Assembly: GCA_001972305.1 (NCBI GenBank)
Contig: BDDD01000993.1
Location: 124,001 to 188,000 of the forward strand
Source: Cephalotus follicularis
Taxonomy: Eukaryota > Streptophyta > Magnoliopsida > Oxalidales > Cephalotaceae
Reading direction: 5' to 3'
Length of the DNA stretch: 64,000 nucleotides
Shown here: positions 43,281-52,649 of the stretch, piece by piece
Position numbering within the stretch: position 1 is the stretch's first letter
Layout of the letters: each line of letters begins with the position of its first letter
Notes under the pieces: generated by a model
The model's input: the letters and a program-made list of their open reading frames with translations, nothing else
Databases searched by the model: none
Told to the model about the DNA's origin: nothing
Translations under genes and position numbers: made by a program

Positions 43281-43813
43281 TACAAGTGTCCCTAAGTGGA
43301 CTGCAAGCTCAGCCGACCTGTCCTAAAACCTAATAGGTCAGACGATACTCTCCTCGGGAAACCCATAGGAACTTGTCCGAGCAGACCAAGAACTCAATCC
43401 ATGAGTACAATAAAAAATTTTGAAGACTGAGTTACAGTTACTTAAGCACTTTCAAAGTAAAAGGGTCCTACGAGAATTGCCAAAGCTAAAGTGACCTCGT
43501 CTACAAAAAGTTAGTGATTTGGGCTAAGTTAAAATTCCTAAGGGAATTATCAGTGCATGTATACCCACAAAGCTCAAGCACACAACACAAGGGACCAGCC
43601 GAAGGCAAAGTCCAAGAATACAAGAGGTTTTTTATTAATATTTTTGATAAGTTACTTTAAGTCCTTTTGGAGGAGTGTCTGCTTCTACGAGAAGTCAGAG
43701 GTCCCAGTGAGCAAAATCCCTAAGGGGATTGTAAACATACATGTCAAGTGCAAACACATCAAGCTCACAATGCGAAAAGTAAAGACAAAAAGCAGAGAAT
43801 GTAAACAGTTATC

Positions 43814-43819
43814 TTTATT
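43814..43819 (-). terminator. Polyadenylation signal of the element 3 antisense gene
   Basis: AATAAA on the minus strand, about 80 nt after the stop codon at 43898-43900. Confidence 0.55.
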
Positions 43820-43897
43820 CATAAGTTGAAGATACAAGTACAAGAAAAGGAAAATCATTACAAGGCAAAAAAAAAAAAAAAAGCTAGCCTATAAAAA

Positions 43898-44629
43898 CTA
43901 AGCTAAGGAAGGAGCATCAGGATAAGTTCCATCTTCAGGAGGAGGAGGAACAAAAGGCCCAGCTGGAGGAGGTTGAGGACTCACGAGGTCCAAGGCAGGA
44001 TCATCAGAGGCAGGCTGAACTCCCAGTTCCTCTTCCTCAACTCCTTGGCCAGCACTCCCTTCCAAGGCTTCCTCGGCCTTCAGCTCCTCGGCTTCATACC
44101 CATCAGGATAGTAATCAAAAGCCTTGGCAGCTGAGCAGTGGGCGACCTCGTCCAAAGGAACCTCTAGATGCAGAGTCTTGACCCAATTCCTGTAATTGTA
44201 GAACCCCCGACGATAGTATTCGGCAGATTCCTTGAAGACCTCCTCCTCAAAGGCCTCAAAAGCTTTGAAGTCCTCCACGGAGGCTTCCATCAAGCTGTGG
44301 AACTCGTCCGAGGACCGGAACTCTGCCAGGGAGTCTTCCACTGCCTTGGTCTGTAGCTCCTCATGCTTCTTGATGGACTCCTCGTGCTTTTTCTGCAGAG
44401 TCTGGTACAGATCGCTAACTTTGGAGAGGTACTTCTTCAATTGGTCCTTCTCCAGGACAGCTTTGTTCCTTTCCTCCACAGTAGACTCTTGGGCCTTGAG
44501 GACTTCCTCAAGTTGAGCTTTGGCCATCCGAGAAGTCTCCTTCTCCTCCATCAGCTCCCCCCTCATCTGGTCACACCTCTCCAAGATGATCGACAAGTTC
44601 TCGACCAAGAGGTGGTGATTATTTAAAGC
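43898..44629 (-). CDS. Antisense gene exon 3, element 3 (intact)
   Basis: The exon starts ALNNHHLLVENLSIIL in phase 0 after intron 2 and is open for 244 codons including the stop. About 100 residues of Glu/Lys/Leu heptads form a probable coiled coil. A conserved block (LMEASVEDFKAFEAFEEEVF then YYRRGFYNYRNW) follows. The tail is acidic and then Pro-rich (QPPPAGPFVPPPPEDGTY). Coiled-coil content suggests oligomerisation. It is convergent with pol. Confidence 0.75.
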   Translation of the reverse strand, partial: ALNNHHLLVENLSIILERCDQMRGELMEEKETSRMAKAQLEEVLKAQESTVEERNKAVLEKDQLKKYLSKVSDLYQTLQKKHEESIKKHEELQTKAVEDSLAEFRSSDEFHSLMEASVEDFKAFEAFEEEVFKESAEYYRRGFYNYRNWVKTLHLEVPLDEVAHCSAAKAFDYYPDGYEAEELKAEEALEGSAGQGVEEEELGVQPASDDPALDLVSPQPPPAGPFVPPPPEDGTYPDAPSLA

Positions 44630-44703
44630 CTGTAAAGAAGACTGGAATGAGAACAGAAGACACATAAGAATGTAAAGCACGTAGGCTGAGGATCACCCTT
44701 TAC
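44630..44703 (-). other. Intron 2 of the element 3 antisense gene
   Basis: Minus-strand donor GAG|GTAAAGGGTG and acceptor CTTCTTTACAG, 74 nt. It is at the same site as 10211-10293 and 27207-27281. Confidence 0.7.
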
Positions 44704-45233
44704 CTCAAATTGGCTCCGCAGAGAGTTATGGATTAAGTCCTTGTTGGACCAATCCTTCCTCTCCTTCAGTTCGTCTGGAAAGAGGCAGAGATCACTAAGG
44801 GCGAATGGCACCCCCTGTGTGTCCAGACTGGAGGAGCCATTCCCAACCCCCTCCAGCTCTTCAATCATCCTCTCCATGTCCCGAGGAGGAGGTAGGATAA
44901 TGGGGACATCTGAGGTCCGGCCGAGGATAGAGTCCAACTCGGTCTCGGTGATAAGTCTCCCTTTCTTGCTTGGGGGACGAGGAGGACCGCCAGAGGAACG
45001 CCCACTGGCAGGACGCTTGGATCCTTTATCCTTGGCTGCAGCTGCAACCTTCTTCATTTGTTTGGCCCCCACGACGGCGGCCTTGGCCCTCTGCTTGGCC
45101 CCCTCAGCAGCAGCCTTCTCCTTTTGTTTGGCTGCCTCCTCGGTAGCCTTCTGCTTGTCTGCCGTGGCAGAGGAAGGCTTGCTGATTTTGGTGGCACTGA
45201 AAAGAGTGTCGAATCCACGGCGAGAAGCCATTA
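44704..45233 (-). CDS. Antisense gene exon 2, element 3 (intact)
   Basis: In phase with exon 1 after splicing. The exon begins TA-ATG (MASRRGFDTLF), then an Ala/Lys/Glu-rich helix of about 60 residues, a basic stretch (KDKGSKRP, PPSKKGRL) that could be a nuclear localisation signal, an acidic stretch, and the conserved block FALSDLCLFPDELKERKDW. No stop or frameshift. The basic stretch recurs in elements 1 and 2. Confidence 0.75.
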
Positions 45234-45333
45234 CTGCATAAACAGAGGTTAAGAAAGTTAGTAACTTAAAAATGAACCACAAGACAACAGAAGTACGAAG
45301 ACAAGAAAGATGGAGGAAACGAAAGCTTTATAC
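45234..45333 (-). other. Intron 1 of the element 3 antisense gene
   Basis: Minus-strand donor AACT|GTATAAAGC and acceptor TTTATGCAG, 100 nt. The phase is 1, as in elements 1 and 2. Confidence 0.7.
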
Positions 45334-46225
45334 AGTTTTCCCCCATCTCTTGGGGCATGGATACATCTGGGGATCCCTCACCCCCTGAGGCCTCCTCGAC
45401 CTCTGTCGAGTATGATCCTTGCATGGGAACTACACTCAGCCCGGCTCGGAGCAGACGCTCCTCGACCACGGCAGAGTTCACCTCCTCGGGCTCCAGGTGT
45501 ATGAGTTTGTCGAAGTCAATGTTCTCGACCGTTGTCAGTAGGGGTCTCCTGTTTAGGCGTGTAGTTTCCATGGAATCACACCAGACAGAGGGAGTGAACC
45601 CCTCAAAGTTCTTTATGAGGAAGTATCTCCTCCTCCAATTTTTGATGGATTTGGTGGGATTGAGGAGAAGTTTCTTTATACCAGGGCGCGACTTGAAGAA
45701 ATAGCCACGCTTCCCTGGTGAGGCTGAGATGACATGGAAATGTTTAAGCAGTCCCACTGTTGCGGTCACCTCAGACTCCAGACATCTAACTAGGAAACCT
45801 ATAATGAGACTCCAAGATTGGGGTTGGAGAAGAGAAGGATGGAGATTAAACGTCTCCAAGACTGAGAGGGCAAAAGAGGGTACTGGGACCCTCAGACCAT
45901 GGGAGAGAGCACCTTCGAAGACAGCGAAGAGGCCATCTCTACTCTCTGTGACCAGCCGAGGATCCGAGGGGAGACTAAATCTCAACCCAGGAGGGAAATT
46001 GTATTTGCGAGAGAGTGCAAGCACCTCATCGCGAGTAAGAGCGCTGACACCAAAGCTATCAGGGGCAGGGGTGTCAGTCTCAGTAATGGGAACAACAGGG
46101 TCACCCACCGCAGCCCCCAGGCTACCCTCGGAGGGAAGGGGACTCTCGGCGGTGGGAACCACCATAGCCAGGGGTTCGACCTCTAAGGGAGGAGAAACCC
46201 TAGCAGTCTGTTTGGTTCTGGCCAT
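45334..46225 (-). CDS. Antisense gene exon 1, element 3: histone H3 tail mimic plus Transposase_28-like domain (intact)
   Basis: The ATG at 46225 directly follows the acceptor CTTTTGTCTTCACAG. The protein begins MARTKQTARVSPPLEVE: after Met removal residues 1-8 equal histone H3 residues 1-8. An acidic/Pro linker of about 50 residues follows, then a Transposase_28-like domain (about residues 55-250) with LRFSLPSDPRLVTESRDGLF, ALSHGLRVPVPSF, HPSLLQPQSWSLIIGFLVRCL, KHFHVISASPGKRGYFFKSR and WRRRYFLIKNFEGF. Spliced with exons 2 and 3 the gene is open for 717 codons. The family is known from plant gypsy elements but has no assigned activity. Nuclear action on chromatin is my inference from the tail and the basic stretch in exon 2. 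Confidence 0.8.
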
Positions 46226-46243
46226 CTGTGAAGACAAAAGAAA

Positions 46244-46248
46244 AAGGA
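46244..46248. repeat. TSD of the nested copia, left copy (AAGGA)
   Basis: AAGGA precedes TGTTGGCC and recurs at 50554-50558. Confidence 0.85.
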
Positions 46249-46412
46249 TGTTGGCCTTTGCCACCCCGTTAATTGTATTAACATATGTTATTTTGATGAT
46301 TAACAAACATATAACACTTGTATGCATAATTCTCTGAGTTACAACTTCATATACTCACTTGATTTTGTGTCCAAAGTTGTGCCCAGGTCATTTCTGCAGG
46401 TACAGGGCAATC

Positions 46413-46778
46413 CAGCCGACTACCAAGAAATCCAGCCGACTGCCAAGGTTGAGTAGTCGACTGCCATGGGTTGAGTAGCCGACTGGCTCTTCAAACAACT
46501 CTAGAAACTGCAGGAACACATGATCCAGCCGACTGCCACAGGGGAGCAGTCGACTGCCAGGCCAGTCCAGTCGACTGTCCACATATGTGCAATATCAGGC
46601 AGTGGAGTTTGTAATCTCCATTTCTAGCACCAACAGCCGACTGGAACCGAGCACCAGTCGACTGCCAGGTCCACCAGCCGACTGCCCAGAGGAAGCAGCC
46701 GACTGTCCATCACCAACGGCTATATTCAAAATACGCGCCATCAAATCCAGCTGACTGCCGTATAAATCCAGCCGACTG
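46413..46778 (+). promoter_or_regulatory. Array of 13 CAG(C/T)CGACTG motifs in copia U3
   Basis: Sites start near 46413, 46433, 46454, 46476, 46527, 46547, 46568, 46634, 46655, 46675, 46696, 46748 and 46769. Allowed variants are TAG for CAG, C/T at position four (CTG once) and A for the last G. Runs of about 21-bp spacing (two helical turns) are frequent. The array ends 45 bp before the TATA box, so it looks like an enhancer of binding sites. CAGTCGACTG is a perfect palindrome. Confidence 0.8.
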
Positions 46779-46822
46779 GATTTGTAACAGACCTTCAAAA
46801 ATAGATCCGTTGGAAGCACAAG

Positions 46823-46830
46823 TATATAAG
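46823..46830 (+). promoter_or_regulatory. TATA box of the copia LTR
   Basis: TATATAAG in ACAAGTATATAAGGC, directly downstream of the motif array. Confidence 0.65.
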
Positions 46831-46859
46831 GCAAATTGGAGTTCTTGCATAACGGATCA

Positions 46860-48579
46860 AGCATTCAAGTTGAATATTCATTCTAGCTATCTCAAGCAAC
46901 ATTTTAGCACTCTAAACATCAAAAGAGAGCAACACAAGAGAAACACAAGCACAAAGATCATTTTATATCATGATTTTGTTCAAGCAGTATACAATGGAGT
47001 AGCGAAAGAAGAAGAAGAACAAGGAGGTTTCGGTAGTTACGATAAACTCGGTGGAGAAGTAAACTCAGAAGTAGGCTCGATCTGAGTAGTGATAGCAGGG
47101 TACAACGCTAGTACCGGAAGAAGAAGAAGAAGTTATCCAGGAAGAAGAACTCCGCTCCCGTTAGTGAAAACATCACGGGGCCAAATAACGTGAGCTTCGT
47201 ATACTAAAGAAGTTCGAACGAACTAAGAGGAAAAACCACCTTAAAGAATAAACCGGAAGGTGGTTTAAAGAAGAACGACCGTTCCATTAAAAACTTGGAG
47301 GCCCACTACTTACGATCGAGAAGTAGTAGTAGTAGTAGTAGAGCCTTAGAAGCCAAACCCTACTAAAATTCCGGTGATAGAAGAAGAAGAAGAAGAGGAA
47401 AAGAAGTAGCAGTAGGAAGAAAACGTAACTATCAAGTACTCAGTAATTACTGGGTTCTTCTAGAAGTTCACCTTCCTGCAACTCCAAGAAACGAAGGAGT
47501 TAACGACACTGGAAGCCGTAGGTTCAGGAACCATTCGTGGATTCTTAAAAAGAATGGTAAAGTGACAATCTTATACAGAATAGATTTCGAACATTTCGTA
47601 ACTACTACAAACATTTAGATCTCTTGTACCTAAATTATAGAAGCAAGAGTAAGTATCATTTGTAAAGTATTAGTACATGTTCGTACGATTAAAACCGAAG
47701 GAATTGAACTAATCAGGGAAGCATCCACTGGAGTTCAGATAGGGTGTAAAGGAACCGCCTTTGCGTTCTGCTTTAAGATAACTTTAGTAATCTTAAATAC
47801 CGTGTTTACTACTATACGAATCGGAATCGTAAATAAACTTGAGAAAAGGATAGTAATAGTAGTATATCTAAGGATCCGAACCTTTGATGTAGGGGCAAAA
47901 GTTCACACTGCCACCCCTCTAATCCTGGTAGTTGATACTCCAGGGTATCCAACATCAGTTCCCTAACTTACTTTTACCAGTAGAATCGGAAGGTTACCGA
48001 TATCAACAACGGTAGCTTTATTCCCCCAAATCTCTACAAAACCGAGAGAGGATGCAAACTCAAGTAACAGTTAGATCTAGCAGTTTCCGAGATTGTTAAT
48101 TCTTATTATTCGGATGGAGAGACTATGGTTAACTTATTTGATGTTTCCCCCCCCCCCCCCCCCCCCCCCCCCCACTTAACATCAAAGATTTTTAATAAAT
48201 TTGAAAAGCGTTAAATTTTGTTACTTGTTGTTTTAGTTCGTTATCGTTAAATTTGTTGTTAGATTTCTCTCTCTCAATCTCTCTAACGTTTGTGATCAAA
48301 TCTCACCAAGCCGCATTGAGAACGGATGCAGGTGAAAAGGGTTCCTAGAGGAACTCAAAGGTGATCAGAGGCTTATGTTAAGGCCCACGATAAGCCATGT
48401 GGAAACACTAACTGGAGTTAGTGAATGTTAAGAGAACCCAAGTGAGGGGTTAAAGAGAATCCCAAGTGAGGGGATAATGTTAGTTTTATCTACTTCATCA
48501 CAAAACTAGATTTGGAGAGTGTTCCAACCTAAAATGTTCTATTCAAACGAGTTACATTAACTTATGTTTCTATCCGATT
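46860..48579 (+). other. Copia LTR transcribed part and leader, no coding frame
   Basis: A/G-rich sequence with GAA and AGT triplet runs (for example 47325-47342) and a 27-C homopolymer at 48147-48173. GGTGATCAGAGGCTTATG near 48359 resembles a degenerate tRNA-Met primer site (TGGTATCAGAGC), but the LTR 3' end cannot be fixed because the 3' LTR is not assembled. Confidence 0.5.
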
Positions 48580-48604
48580 NNNNNNNNNNNNNNNNNNNNN
48601 NNNN
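48580..48604. other. Assembly gap of 25 N
   Basis: The sequence jumps from a non-coding leader to the C-terminal RNase H region of copia pol, so several kilobases of gag-pol are probably absent here, unless the element is internally deleted. Confidence 0.9.
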
Positions 48605-49042
48605 GTGGATAGAAAGAGCACAAGTGGCACATGTCAATTCTTAGGCAATATGCTCATTTCTTGGTTTAGCCAGAAACAAAATTCGGTAGCTCTTTCGACT
48701 ACCGAAGCCGAATACATTGCCGCAGGCAGTTGTTGCGCTCAAATCATGTGGATGAAGCAACAACTCCTTGACTATGGGTTTAACTTTGTAAAAGTGCCAA
48801 TTATGTGTGATAACACTAGTGCAATATGCTTAGGAAAAAACCCAGTTCATCACTCTAGAACTAAGCACATTGACATAAGATATCACTTCATAAAAGATCA
48901 CATTGAAAAGGGTGATATCGAATTAGTTTTCGTCCCGACCCAAGAACAAGTCGCGGACATATTCACCAAACCATTAGATGAACAAACCTTTTTAAAATTT
49001 AGATTGGAATTAGGTTTGTGTGATATTGAAATGCCTTGCTAA
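48605..49042 (+). pseudogene. Copia RNase H C-terminal fragment (pol end)
   Basis: Open from the gap edge. DRKSTSGTCQFLGNMLISW, KQNSVALSTTEAEYIAA, CDNTSAICLGKNPVHHSRTKHID and the terminal VADIFTKPL block are characteristic of Ty1/copia RNase H. The Asp/Glu/Asp catalytic residues of this part are present. It is the end of a normal pol; only the missing 5' part makes it partial. Confidence 0.92.
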
Positions 49043-49225
49043 TTGTTGTGTGAATTGGCTTGAAAAATGTTTTTCAAAGATCATCATGCATTAAACATTG
49101 AGTTTTCAACTCAATTACATAAAATAGCTCATATACCTAGGTTGCTATTAGTCCATAATAGTCAACCAAAGGTTTGTAAAACAAATTGGATTGGCATTTT
49201 CTGCATTTCCAAAATCTGCAGAAAA

Positions 49226-49278
49226 CAGCCGACTGGACAATTTGTCCAGTCGACTGGCATTAAAGGCCCAGTCGACTG
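49226..49278 (+). promoter_or_regulatory. Second CAG(C/T)CGACTG cluster, upstream of the 3' ORF
   Basis: Three motifs start near 49226, 49247 and 49269, again about 21 bp apart. The first two form a 15-bp inverted repeat (CAGCCGACTGGACAA / TTGTCCAGTCGACTG). A TTTTAAA tract and a C/T-rich leader follow before the accessory ORF, which suggests an internal promoter using the same factor as the LTR. Confidence 0.65.
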
Positions 49279-49393
49279 GAAGTGCGGGAATCAGGGTTTT
49301 AAACCCGAATTCCCATCTGCTCTCTCACATCTCTCTCACTCTCAAAACGCACAAAAACCCTATTCTCTCAACTCTCAACCTGCAAATCATCTA

Positions 49394-50521
49394 ATGGCAC
49401 CAAAAAGACAAAAGAGCATGGCTTCTAGGCTACCAAGTGCATCTTAAGCGGAAATGGACTACAACAACAACCTCTTTCTCTCCAAAGAGAAAGAAATTCG
49501 GTACAATTCCGTTTTTAGCTTTGTGAAATTACATTTTGAAAAATGGTTATCTAGAGATGTGTTAGTTAGTAATCTAGCTATTGTTATGACATGGTTAGAA
49601 GGAATGGGTTGGTTTGACTATCTTTGCTCATCACATATCATTTACCCTAGACTAGTCAAGTTGTTTTATGCCAATCTTGATAGCTCAACCTCTTGTGTTG
49701 CTAATTCTTTTGTCCTAGGCAATCCCATATCCATAACTCCTGAATTGATTGCTGAAACCCTAGGAATTCCCAATTCCGGAATAACACATTTTAATGATGT
49801 TGACAAAGTAGAGGCCTTAGGGATTTGCTTGGAACAACCCAATGTTAACCCAATTATGAATGTGACTAGTAGCCATCTACCAATTGCCACTAGGATTATT
49901 CTCTTGCTTGTCACAAACACTTTCCTACCTAGAGAAGGCTCGCACACTCTTCCTTCGGAGCGAGACCTTAAATTTGTAGCCTGTGTCAAGAATGGGACAT
50001 TAGTGAACATTCCCTACCTAATAGTCAATCACATGCTTTTTAGACCAAATTACCTCCCTTATCCTATGCTTCTTAGTAGGATTTTTGAATCTCTAAACCT
50101 AAACATTCCTGATGATGAGCAGTATGTCAAACCATCTCATAAGCAATTGATTAAGAAGGCTGGGCTTAAACTTTGTAATATTCGATTTGAGGATGGAGTA
50201 TGGGTTAAGTTACATGCTGGGAGAAGAGAGCAAGTGAGAGAACAAGCTAATGTTAGAGCTGGAGATGATGAGGATGACGATGAGGATGATGCTCAACAAT
50301 TTGAGATGAGAGCAAATGTTGGCACGAGCAGCAACAGCACCAGACCTACCCTGGAGTCTCTTCAGGCTAGGATGGACTTAGCTCAAGCCGACATTGAGTA
50401 CCTCAAAGGGAGAATGGACCAGTTTTGTGAGGGTCAAGCCACTATCATTCAGGGTCAAGCCAATCTTCTTCAAATGTTTCAGAACGCATTTCCTCAACAC
50501 CCTCCTCCCGACTCCTCTTGA
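49394..50521 (+). pseudogene. Copia 3' accessory ORF, putative plant transposon protein (PF20167-like), early stop
   Basis: The probable start is MAPKRQKS at 49394 (basic, NLS-like). A TAA at 49445-49447 interrupts it; the same frame continues from 49454 for 355 codons. The N-terminal 230 residues resemble the putative plant transposon protein domain (VKLFYANLDSSTSCVANSFVLGNPI, then LIAETLGIP). An acidic stretch (DDEDDDEDD) and a heptad-rich C-terminus (LQARMDLAQADIEYLKGRMDQF) follow. I see no signal peptide or membrane segment, so it is not an obvious envelope-like protein. Re-initiation at 49454 is possible. Confidence 0.7.
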
Positions 50522-50553
50522 GCTACATGTGCTGCATCTCANTAGTTTATTCA

Positions 50554-50558
50554 AAGGA
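50554..50558. repeat. TSD of the nested copia, right copy (AAGGA)
   Basis: Matches 46244-46248; precedes GAAGAGGAC. Confidence 0.85.
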
Positions 50559-50760
50559 GAAGAGGACAGGGAAGACGCTGGATTCAACTTAGAGCGAAGA
50601 GAAACAAGCACCTTACCAAAATCTTTGGCGAAAAAGTTGCAAGAGGACGAAGATTGGAAGCACTGAAGATCTTAAGAGCTCTCAAAGGTATTGGAAAGAA
50701 GTTAGAAGGCGTAAAAGGTTGGCTTAGTGAAGTAGGGCTCCTTTTATAGCCCCTGGCTTG
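50559..50760 (-). promoter_or_regulatory. Promoter and 5' UTR of the element 3 antisense gene
   Basis: On the minus strand TATAAAAG at 50748-50741 is followed by a C/T-rich leader. A donor TTTG|GTAAGGTGC is near 50615. The matching acceptor is at 46226-46227, beyond the copia insertion, so the 5' UTR intron would now be about 4.4 kb as assembled. Confidence 0.6.
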
Positions 50761-51150
50761 GATCCTGACCCTCCATCTAGCATAGATCCAATGGCTGAGA
50801 AGTGAACCGACATATTGAGCACGGGAGACGAAGAGACAGAGGCGGGAAACGCTCTGCTTGTGCCAGGTGTGAGTTGTGTTCAATACGCAACTTAACTGCA
50901 ATGATTTGGGCTCGTGGCACGAGGCCCGTTAGATGGGACAGTGCAGACAAGGGGGCAGACTTTGATCCTCTGCCAAGGCACATTCAATTTTGTGCAAAGG
51001 ATCGTCCAAAGCAACACCTTTGTCCTCGGCTCGCTCACAAACAGGAAAGCTAGTAGGAAGCTCTGCAGAGGAGTTTGGCCTGAGCCACGGCTCTCAACTC
51101 TGCTCCTCCTCCTCTGACCACGGTCAGAGAAGAAGGACCAGGGGGGCATA
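50761..51150. other. Element 3 3' untranslated region with PPT
   Basis: No credible gene. The end AGAAGAAGGACCAGGGGGGCATA (about 51128-51150) is purine-rich and abuts the 3' LTR, as the PPT should. Unlike element 1, no minisatellite is present here. Confidence 0.7.
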
Positions 51151-52015
51151 TGATATGGGAAAAATTTGAATTAAACCAGAAACGACACGTGTCCTCTGCA
51201 GACACAGCCAAATGTTCAAGAGTTTCAAAGGTTGTACCAACTCAAGTCAGAGGAAGCTTATTAACTAAGGAAACAGTGACATGTGGAGAATTCCTCCTCG
51301 ACATAGGTGCCGAGGAGCCACCCCGCGGTTGTTATGCAAAGATTACTCTCCTCAGTATCATAGCCGAGAACCCCCTCTGAAGCATCAGTGCCGAGAATCT
51401 CCTCGGCTACATAGCAGAAAACCACTCTTTTCAAGCACAAGTCTATGAAGAAACTCTAGACGTTGAAGACCTTGAAGCAAGGGACTGAATACCTCAGTAG
51501 CATCACTACAGTTAGCCTCCTCAGCAGATATGTGGCAGAGGATCACCTCTTCATTTATGGAATGAAGCCATGAAGTTAGCCTACTATTCAGGGATCCATA
51601 TCTTCCAAGTATAAAAGATAAGATACAATTAACAACCTACAAGGAAAGTGGCGATAAATCAGGTGGAGATAAGGGAAATCCCGAGATCCTCGGCATTTCC
51701 TTAGGGGACAGCCATCACCTCCGCTTTTTACGCTCAGACAGTTACAAACCAGTCCTATAAATACAAGAATCAAACACAAATCAAAGGTCAGCCATTTTTA
51801 CATTACAAAGAACCTTATACCCTCTGCACATTGTCTAACTTGAGCGTCGGAGTGTCCCCGGGAGAACAACATCCTGAACCTTCCACCAGTTTGTTACTTT
51901 GTGCAGGAATCAGAGATCGACGTCTTCCTCCCTGGCATCATTTTTGAACGTTTCTCTTAACAAATTAAAATCCTCCACGTAGGATACTGTTGAGAGAAGG
52001 ATTTTTGTATCAACA
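51151..52015 (+). mobile_element. Element 3, 3' LTR
   Basis: TGATATGGGAAAA...TATCAACA, 865 bp, aligning end to end with 36190-37054, followed by ACACT at 52016-52020. Confidence 0.93.
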
Positions 52016-52020
52016 ACACT

Positions 52021-52640
52021 TATAAAAACCAGGTTTTTATTAAATTTAATTTTTTTGTGTATTTACAATTATTATATTGTATATATATATATATTATTTA
52101 TTGTACTATTTTATTAGTATAGGTTAGAAATTTATTGTTTTTATTTATTAATTTTTATTTTCAATATTATTATTATTTTGTGATTTTAATACTAATCAAT
52201 ACGAATACATTTATAATATAAGTTAGATATTAGTTGATTGATTATTACAAAAAAAAAACATTTTATATTTTAGAGTAGAATAGAATCATATTTATTATAA
52301 TTCTTAATATAATTACTTCTGTCATGGTATAGTTCAGTGATTTAAAAATTGGATCGATCTGGACGATTAGACTAGATCCAAAGTCTTGATCAATCCCGGG
52401 GTTAAGCCTAATGGGTCAAAATAAAGTTTAAAAAAAAAAATATTTCAATTCCAACGGTTTTAACAACATTTGTCACTTAACAAGTTAATATCAAAAAATA
52501 AAAACAAAATCTTTAACATCAAACACTTAAAATTCAATATTTTAAAAAAAGTATTGTTTGTCAAGGTCTCAAGTTGGGTGGCCGACTGGACGTCCGTGCG
52601 GGTCTAGATCAGATCCTAATTTTAAAACACCTGTAAACTT
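52021..52640. other. AT-rich intergenic DNA upstream of KTI12
   Basis: AT-rich sequence with short TA runs (52080-52094). No gene is visible. Confidence 0.6.
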
Positions 52641-52649
52641 ATTACTGGT

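Larger units (their letters stand above)
46249..50553 (+). mobile_element. Nested Ty1/copia element, incompletely assembled
   Basis: It starts TGTTGGCCTTTGCCACC, ends TAGTTTATTCA and is flanked by AAGGA. It contains a U3 with a motif array, a TATA box, a long leader, a copia RNase H end and a 3' accessory ORF. Most of gag-pol is missing at the 25-N gap (48580-48604), and nearly all of the 3' LTR is missing at the single N (50542). The accessory ORF after pol recalls SIRE/Maximus-type copia elements. It inserted in the 5' UTR intron of the element 3 antisense gene, close to the 3' splice site. Confidence 0.82.
36190..52015 (+). mobile_element. Element 3: complete Tat-type retrotransposon with nested copia
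   Basis: Two 865-bp LTRs are flanked by the TSD ACACT. Gag-Pol is on the plus strand (37100-42756); the antisense gene is on the minus strand (46225-43898) with its promoter near 50745. A Ty1/copia element (46249-50553) sits in the 5' UTR intron of the antisense gene. By eye about 27 mismatches separate the LTRs, fewer per base than in elements 1 and 2, so this is probably the youngest of the three complete Tat copies. Confidence 0.93.

Noticed and set aside
46190..46225. A captured histone H3 gene
   Set aside because: Only the first residues match. The rest of the frame is a Transposase_28-like protein, with no H3 globular sequence.
48147..48173. 27-C homopolymer as a functional signal
   Set aside because: A poly-C run of this length near N gaps is most likely a sequencing or assembly artefact; I cannot distinguish that from a true homopolymer.
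49394..50521. Envelope-like protein of a SIRE-type copia
   Set aside because: The position fits, but I see no signal peptide, transmembrane segment or furin-like site; the sequence resembles the putative plant transposon domain instead.
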